This document shows, in pieces, positions 20,351 to 29,415 of a DNA stretch of 64,000 nucleotides. The notes below the pieces were generated by a model. The model was given only the letters and a program-made list of their open reading frames with translations. It ran no database searches and was not told where the DNA came from. The stretch spans positions 1-64,000 of the forward strand of contig NZ_SIXF01000007.1 of assembly GCF_004310665.1 (NCBI RefSeq). The letters run 5' to 3'. Each line of letters starts with the position of its first letter. Positions within the stretch are counted from its first letter, which is position 1. This stretch comes from Pedobacter kyonggii. Lineage in GTDB: Bacteria; Bacteroidota; Bacteroidia; Sphingobacteriales; Sphingobacteriaceae. A program made the translations under genes and the position numbers.

Positions 20351-21451
20351 ATGTACACGCCTCAAAAAACTATTAAAGAAGAAGTTAAGCTTAAAAAGAA
20401 AGTTTTCTTTGTACTCAGTTCGTTAACTTCAGGCGGCTCAGAACGGGTGTTCTGGAATTTGGCTCAGGGATTTAACAAAGATAAGTTTGATGTGACCATT
20501 GTGATTTTAGATTCGACTGTGAATTGTTTCTCGATGGATCTGGAAGGTGTCCGTTTTATCGATTTAAAAACCAAAAAAGCATCTAAATCTTTTTTTGCGC
20601 TTTATAACTTGCTAAAAAAAGAAGAACCTTATGCGGTTTTTTCCACTACAGATCACATCAATATTTTAGTCTCACTGGTAGGACGGTTTTTAAAAATCCC
20701 GATGCTTATTGCAAGGGCTTCCAATATTCCGCACGAACAAAGGTTGTTTGAAGGATTTAAGTCGAGGTTTTACGAACTTTTTGCCAGTGCAAGTTACAGG
20801 GGTTACAAACAGATCGTTTGCCAATCAGAAGAAATGAAAAAATCATTGATTGATACTTATAATGTTAATCAAGAAATTATAAAGGTGATTGCCAATCCGG
20901 TATTGAAAACCAATAAGTTAAAAGTGATTAAAACGCCTGATAAAATTTATAAATTATTGGTTGTTGCACGTTTTGCACTAGAAAAAGGCTTAGAAAGGCT
21001 GGTCGATATTATGGCGCATTTGCCCGAAAATTATCACCTCGATTTTGTGGGAACAGGCGTTCTAAAGGAGCAGATTAACGCCAAAATTAAGAACCTTCGG
21101 CTCGATCACAGACTTAAAATTTTAGGGGAAATTAAAAACATCCACGAAGTAATGGTTCAGTACGATTTAATGGTGCTGAGTTCTTATACCGAAGGTTTCC
21201 CAAATGTGGTTTTAGAAGCGCTTACCATAGGCTTGCCAGTTGTAACCTTTAAGGTGAGCGGAATCCCAGGATTAATTATCGATGGCTTTAACGGTTTTGT
21301 TTTAGAACAGGATGATTTGGCAGGCTTTAGGCGGCGAATTATCCAGGCCTGCACGCAAGGCCAATGGAACCCGGCTGAGATTAGAAGAAATGTATATCAG
21401 AAATGTGCGCTGGATAAAATCAGCGCTGAATATGAAGAATTAATCAGTTAA
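20351..21451 (+). CDS. Family 4 glycosyltransferase
   Basis: This 366-residue GT-B enzyme has N-terminal 'KVFFVLSSLTSGGSERVFWNLAQGF', linker 'YKLLVVARFALEKGLERLVDIM' and donor-site 'SSYTEGFPNVVLEALTIGLPVVTF'. It is predicted to act in the cytoplasm or at the inner membrane face. It sits six bp after the PglC-like gene, so it may add the second sugar. Donor unknown. Confidence 0.9.
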   Translation: MYTPQKTIKEEVKLKKKVFFVLSSLTSGGSERVFWNLAQGFNKDKFDVTIVILDSTVNCFSMDLEGVRFIDLKTKKASKSFFALYNLLKKEEPYAVFSTTDHINILVSLVGRFLKIPMLIARASNIPHEQRLFEGFKSRFYELFASASYRGYKQIVCQSEEMKKSLIDTYNVNQEIIKVIANPVLKTNKLKVIKTPDKIYKLLVVARFALEKGLERLVDIMAHLPENYHLDFVGTGVLKEQINAKIKNLRLDHRLKILGEIKNIHEVMVQYDLMVLSSYTEGFPNVVLEALTIGLPVVTFKVSGIPGLIIDGFNGFVLEQDDLAGFRRRIIQACTQGQWNPAEIRRNVYQKCALDKISAEYEELIS

Positions 21452-21470
21452 CAATCTAAATATTATCGCT

Positions 21471-23312
21471 ATGTGTGGAATATACGGCACAACCATACCT
21501 TACTCCAACGGAACTATCCGTGAGAAAATGGCAAGAATCAGTTTTCGGGGGCCAGATTATACAGGCGTTCAACGTTACGATCAGGTTATTTTTGCACACA
21601 ACAGATTGGCCATTATCGATCTGGATGCCCGCTCCAACCAACCGTTTTCGTATATGCACCTCCATATTGTTTTTAATGGAGAAATATACAATTACAAAGA
21701 CATTAGAAAAGATCTGGAACGGAAAAACTACCAGTTTAACACAAGCTCTGATACTGAAGTAATATGCGCAGCATATTTGGAATATGGAGCCAATTGCTTA
21801 ACCCGTTTTAACGGGATGTTTGCTTTTGTAATTTATGATACCCATAAGAACGAACTGTTTGGAGCCAGAGACCGCTTTGGTAAAAAACCTTTTTATTATG
21901 CACATGATCATCTGTCGTTCGAATTTGCAAGTCAACCCTCACAAATCAATATAGAGAGGAATCTAAGTGTTAACGAAGAAGCCATTAGTCAATATTTAAT
22001 TTGGGGTTATGTGCCAGAGCCTCAGTCTATTTATGCAGAGGTTAAACAATTGCCTGCAGCCAGCTATTTTAAATACGATCTTAAATCTCATAAGCTTAAA
22101 ATTACCGAATACTGGACTTTGGATTATGGTTGGAAGAACAAATTTGAAGGTAGTTATGAAGAAGCTAAAGAAGCTTTAGCACTCATTTTGGCAGATGCGG
22201 TTAAAATCAGGATGAATGCTGATGTACCATTGGGTGTATTTTTATCTGGTGGTATAGATTCATCGTTAATTGCAGCTTTGGCCACAAAAGAAATCGACCA
22301 TGTTAAAACATTCTCTATAAAATTTAACGAGAAAGGTTTCGATGAAAGTGCTTACGCCAATCAGGTTGCTAAACACTTAGGAACCGACCATTATACGATT
22401 GAATGTAATTACAATGATGGCATTGAGTTAATTGAAAACTTTAATCATTTTTATGATGAACCTTTTGCCGATTCGAGCGCTATACCCACCATGTTACTTA
22501 GTAAAAATACCAGGAAACATGTAACTGTTGCGCTAAGTGGTGATGCCGGCGACGAAGCTTTTTTAGGTTATCACCGTTACAAGTGGATTAAACAGGTAAA
22601 CAGTCTGTTTTATGCGCCTCACGGTGTTAGAAAAGCATTGGCAGGCTTAATTAACCAATCGCCAAGTTATCGCCATAAACTGATTGCCATGGGCATTTCT
22701 ATGGAAGATATAGAAAAATTATATGTAAAGATGTTTGGCAACATGGAAAACTCGTGGGTAAAACAGCCCGATCTGGCCAAGTACAACCCATTGATGCATA
22801 TTTTAACTAATCCAGCTAAACCTTTGTTAGAACGTATTTCTGATTTTGATATTAAAACCTATCTAAATGGAGATATCAATACGAAGGTAGACCGCGCATC
22901 GATGGCCTTTTCGCTTGAATCGCGCGCTCCTTTAATGGATTATCGGGTAATGGAGTTTTCGAGAAGCTTGCCCACAGCATTTAAATATACCAACGGAAAC
23001 CAAAAAAGGATATTAAAGGATTTATTGTTCGATCGTGTTCCTGCGCACATGTTCGATCGGCCAAAAGCTGGCTTTACCATGCCATTTCAACACTGGTTCA
23101 GGAATGAATTAAAAGATTATGTGATGGATAACCTATCAGTCGAAAACCTGAAAAACATCCCTGGCATTCATTTGAAAAGAACACAAGAGATTATTAATGA
23201 GCATATGACCGGAAAGTGGAACAGGTATCCACAGATATGGAAATTGCTGGTGCTCTCTCAATGGTTAATTAAAAATAAATCGACGGAAAATAAAGTTTCA
23301 TTAGTAGCATAA
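21471..23312 (+). CDS. asnB: Asparagine synthase-like glutamine amidotransferase
   Basis: This 613-residue class II amidotransferase has nucleophile Cys2 (MCGIYG), glutaminase motifs 'RLAIIDLDARSNQPF' and 'FNGEIYNY', and the ATP pyrophosphatase loop SGGIDSS at about 259-265. Within polysaccharide operons such enzymes often amidate the carboxyl of a uronic acid (as proposed for Francisella WbtH) rather than make free Asn. The nearby UDP-HexNAc dehydrogenase and uronate 4-epimerase supply a plausible carboxylated substrate. Both readings are open, and a housekeeping asparagine synthetase cannot be excluded. Confidence 0.88.
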   Translation: MCGIYGTTIPYSNGTIREKMARISFRGPDYTGVQRYDQVIFAHNRLAIIDLDARSNQPFSYMHLHIVFNGEIYNYKDIRKDLERKNYQFNTSSDTEVICAAYLEYGANCLTRFNGMFAFVIYDTHKNELFGARDRFGKKPFYYAHDHLSFEFASQPSQINIERNLSVNEEAISQYLIWGYVPEPQSIYAEVKQLPAASYFKYDLKSHKLKITEYWTLDYGWKNKFEGSYEEAKEALALILADAVKIRMNADVPLGVFLSGGIDSSLIAALATKEIDHVKTFSIKFNEKGFDESAYANQVAKHLGTDHYTIECNYNDGIELIENFNHFYDEPFADSSAIPTMLLSKNTRKHVTVALSGDAGDEAFLGYHRYKWIKQVNSLFYAPHGVRKALAGLINQSPSYRHKLIAMGISMEDIEKLYVKMFGNMENSWVKQPDLAKYNPLMHILTNPAKPLLERISDFDIKTYLNGDINTKVDRASMAFSLESRAPLMDYRVMEFSRSLPTAFKYTNGNQKRILKDLLFDRVPAHMFDRPKAGFTMPFQHWFRNELKDYVMDNLSVENLKNIPGIHLKRTQEIINEHMTGKWNRYPQIWKLLVLSQWLIKNKSTENKVSLVA

Positions 23313-23316
23313 TAAG

Positions 23317-24210
23317 ATGAATGCAACAGTTAACCTCTTTAATAAAATATTCACAGCCGATAAATGGAACATTGGTTTTGTTTATCAAACGCCTGAAGAG
23401 CTGATTAGTTCCAAAAAGCTTGGCGCAGCTATAAACTGGTTACAAGAAGATACCGTCGATTATGCAGCTGATCCTTTCGTGGTGAGTGTAAATAATGCAC
23501 CAAGGATTTATTACGAAGAACTGGATTTTTGGAAAGGGAAGGGTGAGATTATGATGATTGATGGATTCGACTTCAAAAACAAGAAGAAAGTGCAGGGCAT
23601 TAAGCCAGATGCAATCCATTTATCTTATCCCTATCTTATTGAAGAGAATGGTTGTTTATACTGCATTCCGGAAACATCAGAAGCAAAAGAAATAACACTT
23701 TATCAGGTAGATCAGGAGCATCCAAACCAGTTAACCAAAATAAAAGTGCTGGTTAGCGGAAAAGCTTTTGTAGATAGTTCTATTATTTATCATGAAAATA
23801 AATACTGGCTTTTTACCAGTGTATCCGGAGATCACGATCACCTGTACATTTATCATTCAAAAACTTTAGATGGCCAATACACTGGGCATTATCAGAACCC
23901 AATTCCTGCAGAAAAAGAATTTTGCAGGGCTGCAGGGAGTTTATTTAAAGTTGACAAATTGCTGTATCGACCAACACAAAACCCCATTAACCGTTACGGA
24001 GGCTCAATTATCATTAACGAAATTGAAACACTTAACGAAAAAGAATATAAAACTGCCAACAAATTCGAATTATTACCAGATAAACCTTACAGCAAAGGAC
24101 TCCACAACATCAGTTTCGCCAATAACATTATTGTAATAGATGGCAAGCGGAAAGTATTGAGCTTGATGATGCCACTAAAAAAAATTGTTCGAAATTTTAA
24201 AAAAAGATAA
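23317..24210 (+). CDS. GINT1-N-like beta-propeller protein, probable sugar transferase accessory
   Basis: The protein is 297 residues with no signal peptide and no membrane helix. Repeating strand motifs such as 'ADPFVVSVNNAPRIYYEEL', 'HLSYPYLIEENGCLYCIPETSEA', 'SIIYHENKYWLFTSVSG' and 'CRAAGSLFKVDKLLYRPTQN' resemble the five-bladed, GH43-like domain at the N terminus of plant glucosamine inositolphosphorylceramide transferase. In bacteria the domain also occurs with formyltransferases. Here it stands alone between asnB and a GT4. Its catalytic role is not established; a sugar-binding or modifying role in glycan assembly is an inference. Confidence 0.6.
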   Translation: MNATVNLFNKIFTADKWNIGFVYQTPEELISSKKLGAAINWLQEDTVDYAADPFVVSVNNAPRIYYEELDFWKGKGEIMMIDGFDFKNKKKVQGIKPDAIHLSYPYLIEENGCLYCIPETSEAKEITLYQVDQEHPNQLTKIKVLVSGKAFVDSSIIYHENKYWLFTSVSGDHDHLYIYHSKTLDGQYTGHYQNPIPAEKEFCRAAGSLFKVDKLLYRPTQNPINRYGGSIIINEIETLNEKEYKTANKFELLPDKPYSKGLHNISFANNIIVIDGKRKVLSLMMPLKKIVRNFKKR

Positions 24211-24223
24211 TTCACCTTTCGAA

Positions 24224-25306
24224 ATGAACACACCAGCACAAAGAATGATTTTCATTTCGTTAACCGATGCCCCCAACGGTGCTGAAAATGTGCTGCTGAT
24301 GATGGCAACTGCCGTTAACGGCGAAATGTACTTTTTAAAGAAACATGCTTTTACAGGACTTAAAATTTCTGAAGGCATTTCCAAAAGATACTTGTCTAAA
24401 AAAGCAATTTTTTGGGGTTTTGTAAAACTGATACCACTACTCCGAAAATATAGAGAGGATGATGTGTTAATGAGCACGCATCCGTACCTAAATGCTTTTT
24501 TAGGCTTTTTAAAACGGATTGGTTACCTCAGATCGAAATTAATTGTACGCGAATGCACATCTGTTTTTACCCGTTTTACCGGAATTAAAAAACGCATTTA
24601 TAAGGTCATTTACCGCATGGGTTATCCTGCTGTAGATTTAGTGGTTTGCCAAACCGCGTTAATGAAAATACAGCTGCTCGATCACAATAGATTTTTATCG
24701 AAACAGAATGTATTGGTTCAACCCAATCCCATCGATTTCAATAAGATCATTGCTAAATCTGGTCAGCCTTTAATTAATGGCGATGCCAAACTAGATTTTA
24801 TCTGCTCAGCAGGGAGGTTGATCCCTGAAAAGGGATTTTCGGTTTTGATCAAAGCTTTTAAACTAATTCAGCATGAGCACCCCAAATTAAAATTGCTCGT
24901 ACTGGGGGAGGGAAAAGAAAGAGCATCATTAATCAATATTATTCAGGAGAATAATTTAAGCGATTCCGTTTTTCTAAAAGGACAGATAGATAATCCGGCT
25001 CCTTATTTTAAACAAGCTAAACTTTGCGTGGTATCATCTATAAAAGAAGGTTTCCCGAATGTGCTGTTAGAAATGATGTCGGTAAATAACGCAGTAGTAT
25101 CTACACTTTGCGCAGGGGGTATCAGCGAAATTCCTGCTATTGCCAAAGTTGAAGTAAACAATGTAGAAGCCCTTGCCGAAGCGATGGGCAGAAAATTAAA
25201 GCAAAACCAACACCAAAGTTCTGAAATTGCGATGCAGTATTTGTATAGCCGAAGGCCAGAAATATTCGCTCAATCTATTTTAAACGCTTTGAAGCACCAA
25301 AGTTAG
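24224..25306 (+). CDS. Family 4 glycosyltransferase
   Basis: The protein is 360 residues from the ATG at 24224. A TTG 13 codons earlier would overlap the previous gene, and an ATG at 24245 is also possible. It has a GT-B fold with 'FISLTDAPNGAENVLLMMATAV', 'FICSAGRLIPEKGFSVLIKAFKLI' and 'VSSIKEGFPNVLLEMMSVNNAVVST'. It likely adds a sugar of the repeat unit. Specificity cannot be read. Confidence 0.88.
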   Translation: MNTPAQRMIFISLTDAPNGAENVLLMMATAVNGEMYFLKKHAFTGLKISEGISKRYLSKKAIFWGFVKLIPLLRKYREDDVLMSTHPYLNAFLGFLKRIGYLRSKLIVRECTSVFTRFTGIKKRIYKVIYRMGYPAVDLVVCQTALMKIQLLDHNRFLSKQNVLVQPNPIDFNKIIAKSGQPLINGDAKLDFICSAGRLIPEKGFSVLIKAFKLIQHEHPKLKLLVLGEGKERASLINIIQENNLSDSVFLKGQIDNPAPYFKQAKLCVVSSIKEGFPNVLLEMMSVNNAVVSTLCAGGISEIPAIAKVEVNNVEALAEAMGRKLKQNQHQSSEIAMQYLYSRRPEIFAQSILNALKHQS

Positions 25307-25423
25307 TCCAAAATTTAAACCAACCATTACCGCATTTATAATGGGATGCTTTGCTGTATCCTAAAAACAAACAATCAAGCCTTTTTCGAGGCCATTCTTA
25401 ACTGTTTCTCAAACTTAAATTTT

Positions 25424-26515
25424 ATGAAAATTTTAATTACCGGTACAGCCGGATTTATTGGTTTCCATTTGGCAAAACGCTTATTGGAAAGAGGGGATGT
25501 TGTTGTTGGTATAGATAACATCAATGATTATTATGATGTAAACCTAAAACACGCCCGCTTGGCTCAAACTGGCATTAACCATACTGATTTGGTTTATGGT
25601 GTTCCTCAGGTAAGTGATAGATATGAAAATTACACTTTTATCAAGTTGGATATCTGCGATAAAGAAAGTTTAGAAAATTGTTTTAAAACCTATCACTTCG
25701 ATGCGGTTTGCAATCTAGCCGCGCAGGCAGGTGTAAGATACAGTTTAACCAATCCAGATGCCTACATAGAAGCAAACATTAAAGGTTTTTTAAATATCCT
25801 GGAGTGTAGCCGCCATTTTAAAGTTGGCCATTTATTATATGCCAGCTCTTCGAGTGTTTATGGATTAAATAAAAAAATGCCGTTTTCTGCTCACGATAAT
25901 GTAGATCATCCGGTTTCATTATATGCGGCTTCTAAAAAGAGCAATGAATTAATGGCACATGCTTATAGCCATTTATTTAATTTACCAACTACTGGCTTAC
26001 GTTTCTTTACAGTTTACGGTCCATGGGGCCGCCCAGACATGGCCTTGTTCTTATTTACAAAAGCAATTTTAGAAGGCAAGCCCATTGAAGTTTTTAATAA
26101 CGGGGAAATGAAAAGAGATTTTACCTATGTAGATGATATTATCGAAGGCATTGTAAGGGTCTTTGATCAACCAGCACAGGCAAATCCAAACTGGAATAAC
26201 CAAAACCCCGATCCAGCTACATCAACAGCACCTTTCGCCGTGTTTAATATTGGAAGAGGAGCACCGGTTAACCTGTTAGATTTTGTTGAAGAAATTGAAA
26301 AAGAAACCGGATTAACCGCGCAAAAAATATTTATGCCCATGCAAGATGGCGATGTGGCAGAAACATCAGCAGATATTGATGATTTAAAAAACTTATTAAA
26401 TTATGAACCATCTGTTTCTGTGCACAAAGGTGTGAAGAATTTTGTGAACTGGTTTACAACATTTTATCACCCAAAGTTACAGTTGGTTCCTAAAACAGCT
26501 ACTGTTACAATTTAG
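25424..26515 (+). CDS. NAD-dependent uronate/hexosamine 4-epimerase (CapI-like)
   Basis: The protein is 363 residues from the ATG at 25424; an in-frame ATG at 25346 adds 26 unconserved-looking residues. It is an extended SDR with GTAGFIG (7-13), the SSSVYG motif and catalytic Y167-x3-K171 ([10 protein letters not shown]). The '[23 protein letters not shown]' segment is typical of UDP-glucuronate 4-epimerases. It would interconvert UDP-GlcA/UDP-GalA or the matching N-acetyl uronates, and so fits the uronate branch with the dehydrogenase at 11331. A galacto-configured uronate would also suit the PL1-like lyase that follows. Confidence 0.88.
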   Translation: MKILITGTAGFIGFHLAKRLLERGDVVVGIDNINDYYDVNLKHARLAQTGINHTDLVYGVPQVSDRYENYTFIKLDICDKESLENCFKTYHFDAVCNLAAQAGVRYSLTNPDAYIEANIKGFLNILECSRHFKVGHLLYASSSSVYGLNKKMPFSAHDNVDHPVSLYAASKKSNELMAHAYSHLFNLPTTGLRFFTVYGPWGRPDMALFLFTKAILEGKPIEVFNNGEMKRDFTYVDDIIEGIVRVFDQPAQANPNWNNQNPDPATSTAPFAVFNIGRGAPVNLLDFVEEIEKETGLTAQKIFMPMQDGDVAETSADIDDLKNLLNYEPSVSVHKGVKNFVNWFTTFYHPKLQLVPKTATVTI

Positions 26516-26726
26516 TTTGTCATGGTTGTGTAAACTAGACGTATAATAACTTTTATTAAGCTGAATTATTAAACTGTCATTTTACTATCTGTAAGCAATT
26601 GGTTTACAGTATAAATAATATCGAATATTATGCCTATTATTTAATTATCAGTCTTTTAACTGCATTTTATTAAATGTACTCATTTATCGCATATAGCGTT
26701 AAGTTGTAAATTTAAAAAAGATAAAA
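26516..26726 (+). promoter_or_regulatory. 211-bp gap before the lyase gene
   Basis: This is one of the longest gaps inside the operon. It is very AT-rich, with a CTGTAA/TTACAG dyad near 26590-26610 and TAATAT-CGA-ATATTA near 26617-26631. It may hold an internal promoter or a 5' leader for the lyase. No ORF is visible. Confidence 0.35.
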
Positions 26727-28130
26727 ATGCAGAGAATGACAAAATTGTTTAAAAAAGTGAGTTTAATTGGTTTAATATTAAGTACAATTATTTTTTTTAG
26801 TAATTGTAAAAAAAGTGTAAAGGCGGATGATGCCTTGGCTGACAGTACCGAATTGTTTTCAGGCGATTCATCATCTGTATTAGCTGCTACCAGTGGCAGT
26901 ACTGGTAAATTAAGCCTTTCAGGAGTAAAATCTGAAGGAGGTTATGCATATAAAATTTCGCAATCCATTTCTGGTGGCGATAATTCTACGTCAAAAGAAC
27001 AATCAATTTTAAGATTATTTGAAAACGGAGTAGAAATTGGCCCTGCCCATAGTATTCACGATGATATCAGGACTTTAGGCAAAGGGAGATTTAGCCATTG
27101 GGGTACTACGGTAATATTTTCAGCATCTGACAATACCGACCCAAGAACTAATGGCCGCTCTTATACTTATGTAATGGGCGGTACAAGTGCTGCGTTACCT
27201 CCAGCAGAAACAGTAACTCCTCCTCCTACAAATACAACTATCAATGCAGCCTTGGTAGGTTATGCTTTGGTAAATGGTAAAACAACTGGTGGCCAGGGTG
27301 GTGTTGAAACTACGGTAACCACACTTGCCCAATTAAAAGCAGCTGTTGGTGATAACGTTACCCGTACTGTTTATGTGAGTGGCACCATTAAAGGCGCTGG
27401 TAAGGATATTGTATACGTAAAATCAAATAAATCTATTATTGGCAGATCTGGTGCTGTTATTGAGGGGGTTAATTTATTTATTTATACCGTAAGCAACATT
27501 ATCATCCAGAACATTACTTTTAAAAATTACGTAGAACAAGCTGCCGTGCAGATTAAAGATGCTGCTCATCATGTCTGGGTAGATCATTGCGACTTTTCTA
27601 CAGACCGTTCACGCGGTTGGGATTATTGGGGTAAAGATATTACCATAACCAGAGAATCTGATTATGTAACTGTTTCCTGGAGTAAATTTCACGATACCAA
27701 CCTATCAGTATTAATTAGCGGTGGTATCGCAGGTCACGAAGCTGATAAGGGTAAACTGCACGTAACCATGCACCATAACATGTGGTACAACATTACGGAG
27801 AGAGAACCATCAATGAACTATGGCAGTGTACACATGTTTAATAACTATCACCTTAACAACTCTGGTTACTCGATAGGTACAAGAGCAGGTGGTATAGTGA
27901 GAACAGATAATGAGTATTTCTCGAATTGTGTTAAACCACTAACTACAAAGGTGGCAAGTGATCCGGAAGGATATTTTAGCGGCATTACCACCAACATTTA
28001 CGATAAATGTGGTGCAAACAATATAACGACGGCAGTTTCTACCTGGGTTCCAGAGTATGAATACAAATCATTTCTTAACGATGCAGCGAGTGTACCTGCT
28101 ATTGTAACGGCAAATGCTGGTGCCAAGTAG
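26727..28130 (+). CDS. PL1-like pectate/uronate lyase, lipoprotein
   Basis: The protein is 467 residues. A lipoprotein-type signal ends at C27 (FFSNCKK). Residues about 50-155 look like a beta-rich accessory domain (GKLSLSGVKSEGGYAYKI...), then a Pro/Thr linker (PPAETVTPPPTNT), then a PL1 beta-helix: TTGGQGG, 'VYVSGTIKG', 'VWVDHCDFS', 'YVTVSWSKFHD' and 'YGSVHMFNNYH'. The catalytic Arg loop reads R359-E-P-S-M-N364, so the first Arg is kept but the usual second Arg is Asn. The family beta-eliminates uronate polymers. In this locus it may trim or degrade the polymer; the natural substrate is inferred. Confidence 0.85.
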   Translation: MQRMTKLFKKVSLIGLILSTIIFFSNCKKSVKADDALADSTELFSGDSSSVLAATSGSTGKLSLSGVKSEGGYAYKISQSISGGDNSTSKEQSILRLFENGVEIGPAHSIHDDIRTLGKGRFSHWGTTVIFSASDNTDPRTNGRSYTYVMGGTSAALPPAETVTPPPTNTTINAALVGYALVNGKTTGGQGGVETTVTTLAQLKAAVGDNVTRTVYVSGTIKGAGKDIVYVKSNKSIIGRSGAVIEGVNLFIYTVSNIIIQNITFKNYVEQAAVQIKDAAHHVWVDHCDFSTDRSRGWDYWGKDITITRESDYVTVSWSKFHDTNLSVLISGGIAGHEADKGKLHVTMHHNMWYNITEREPSMNYGSVHMFNNYHLNNSGYSIGTRAGGIVRTDNEYFSNCVKPLTTKVASDPEGYFSGITTNIYDKCGANNITTAVSTWVPEYEYKSFLNDAASVPAIVTANAGAK

Positions 28131-28155
28131 GTAAACCAAAACCTTCATATTTTTT

Positions 28156-28189
28156 CTGCAGTAAGCCACCTGGATAGGTGGCTTTGCAG
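28156..28189 (+). terminator. Strong hairpin behind the lyase, inside the operon
   Basis: AAGCCACCT pairs with AGGTGGCTT around GGAT (28163-28184), extended by outer CTGC/GCAG pairs. A weak T-rich stretch follows. It lies between the lyase stop and a glycosyltransferase, so it could cut expression of the distal genes unless antitermination occurs. Confidence 0.6.
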
Positions 28190-28208
28190 TTTAAATTAAA
28201 ATTTTGAC

Positions 28209-29363
28209 ATGATGAATATAACTAGGAAAAAGATTTTTATCGTTTGCGACTCTTCCAGATCTCTGCTCGATTTTAGAGGGAAGCTAATCGAAAAGATGCA
28301 GCAACATAACCAGGTTTATGTGTTTACACCGAAGATTGAACAAGAATCGGTTCGAAATCGGTTAAAAGAATTAAATGTAATTACCTACGAAAGTAAATTA
28401 GATGGTAGTAACGTTTCCATTTTATCCGATTTAAGGTTTATCTTTTCGCTGTATAAACTCATCAGGCAAATAAAACCTGATATTTTTTTTCCTTATACAT
28501 TTAAGCCTGTTATTTATGGCTCTTTTTTAGCTAAAATATGTAAGGTTAAGTTAATTGCACCCATGCTTACCGGTTTGGGTTATAACTTTACCGATAATTC
28601 TTCCAGTAATAAACTAATTGTTAAAATAACCAGGCTTTTATTAAAGCTTAGTCTGAAGCCCAATCCACATTTAAATATTATTTTTCAGAACAAAGACGAT
28701 TCTCAACGTTTAATCGATCTGAAGATCCTAAATAAAAAGCATCAGGTTTATGTGGTAAACGGATCGGGTGTAGATTTGAGTCACTATCACTATTCCAAAC
28801 CAAGTACCTCGCCCATAACTTTTTTAATGGTATCAAGGCTCATCAATGCAAAAGGTATCAAAGAATATTACGATGCCGCTAAATTAATCAAACAGCAGTT
28901 TCCACAAGCCGTTTTTAAACTCATTGGATCATATGATCCGAATATTGACGCCATTGCACCCGATCTATATCAAAAAATTGCCACTGGAGATACCATTCAA
29001 TACATGGGGCAGGTTGATGATGTGCGGCCCGATATTGAGCGCTCTTCGGTAATGGTGCTCCCTTCTTATTATGGAGAAGGCGTTCCGCGCTGTGTACTGG
29101 AAGGAATGGCCATAGGCAGGGCTGTTATCACCTGCGACTCTGTTGGATGCCGTGAAACCGTTAATAGCGACCCAAAGGAGGCCAATGGATTTCTTGTTCC
29201 GGTTAAAGATGCCGGTGCACTAGCCAATAAAATGGAATATTTTATTAATAACAGTGATGATATTATTGCTTTTGGCAACAAAGGACATGAATTTGCAAAA
29301 ACAAAATTTGATGTGAACATCGTAAATGCAGAACTCTTTAAGATTATGCGTTTACAGGCTTAA
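28209..29363 (+). CDS. Family 4 glycosyltransferase
   Basis: The protein is 384 residues; the start could also be the adjacent ATG at 28212. The N-terminal 'KIFIVCDSSRSLLDFRGKLIEKM', 'PIFFPYTFKPVIYGSFLAK'-like acceptor-domain features, 'FLMVSRLINAKGIKEYYDAAKLI' and donor-site 'LPSYYGEGVPRCVLEGMAIGRAVIT' match the PglA/galacturonosyl-transferase-like part of GT4. It lies downstream of the operon-internal hairpin. Exact sugar unknown. Confidence 0.88.
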   Translation: MMNITRKKIFIVCDSSRSLLDFRGKLIEKMQQHNQVYVFTPKIEQESVRNRLKELNVITYESKLDGSNVSILSDLRFIFSLYKLIRQIKPDIFFPYTFKPVIYGSFLAKICKVKLIAPMLTGLGYNFTDNSSSNKLIVKITRLLLKLSLKPNPHLNIIFQNKDDSQRLIDLKILNKKHQVYVVNGSGVDLSHYHYSKPSTSPITFLMVSRLINAKGIKEYYDAAKLIKQQFPQAVFKLIGSYDPNIDAIAPDLYQKIATGDTIQYMGQVDDVRPDIERSSVMVLPSYYGEGVPRCVLEGMAIGRAVITCDSVGCRETVNSDPKEANGFLVPVKDAGALANKMEYFINNSDDIIAFGNKGHEFAKTKFDVNIVNAELFKIMRLQA

Positions 29364-29415
29364 CCACCCTTTATACATCAATAACTAACCAAATAAATAA
29401 ACTAAACCTAAAATT

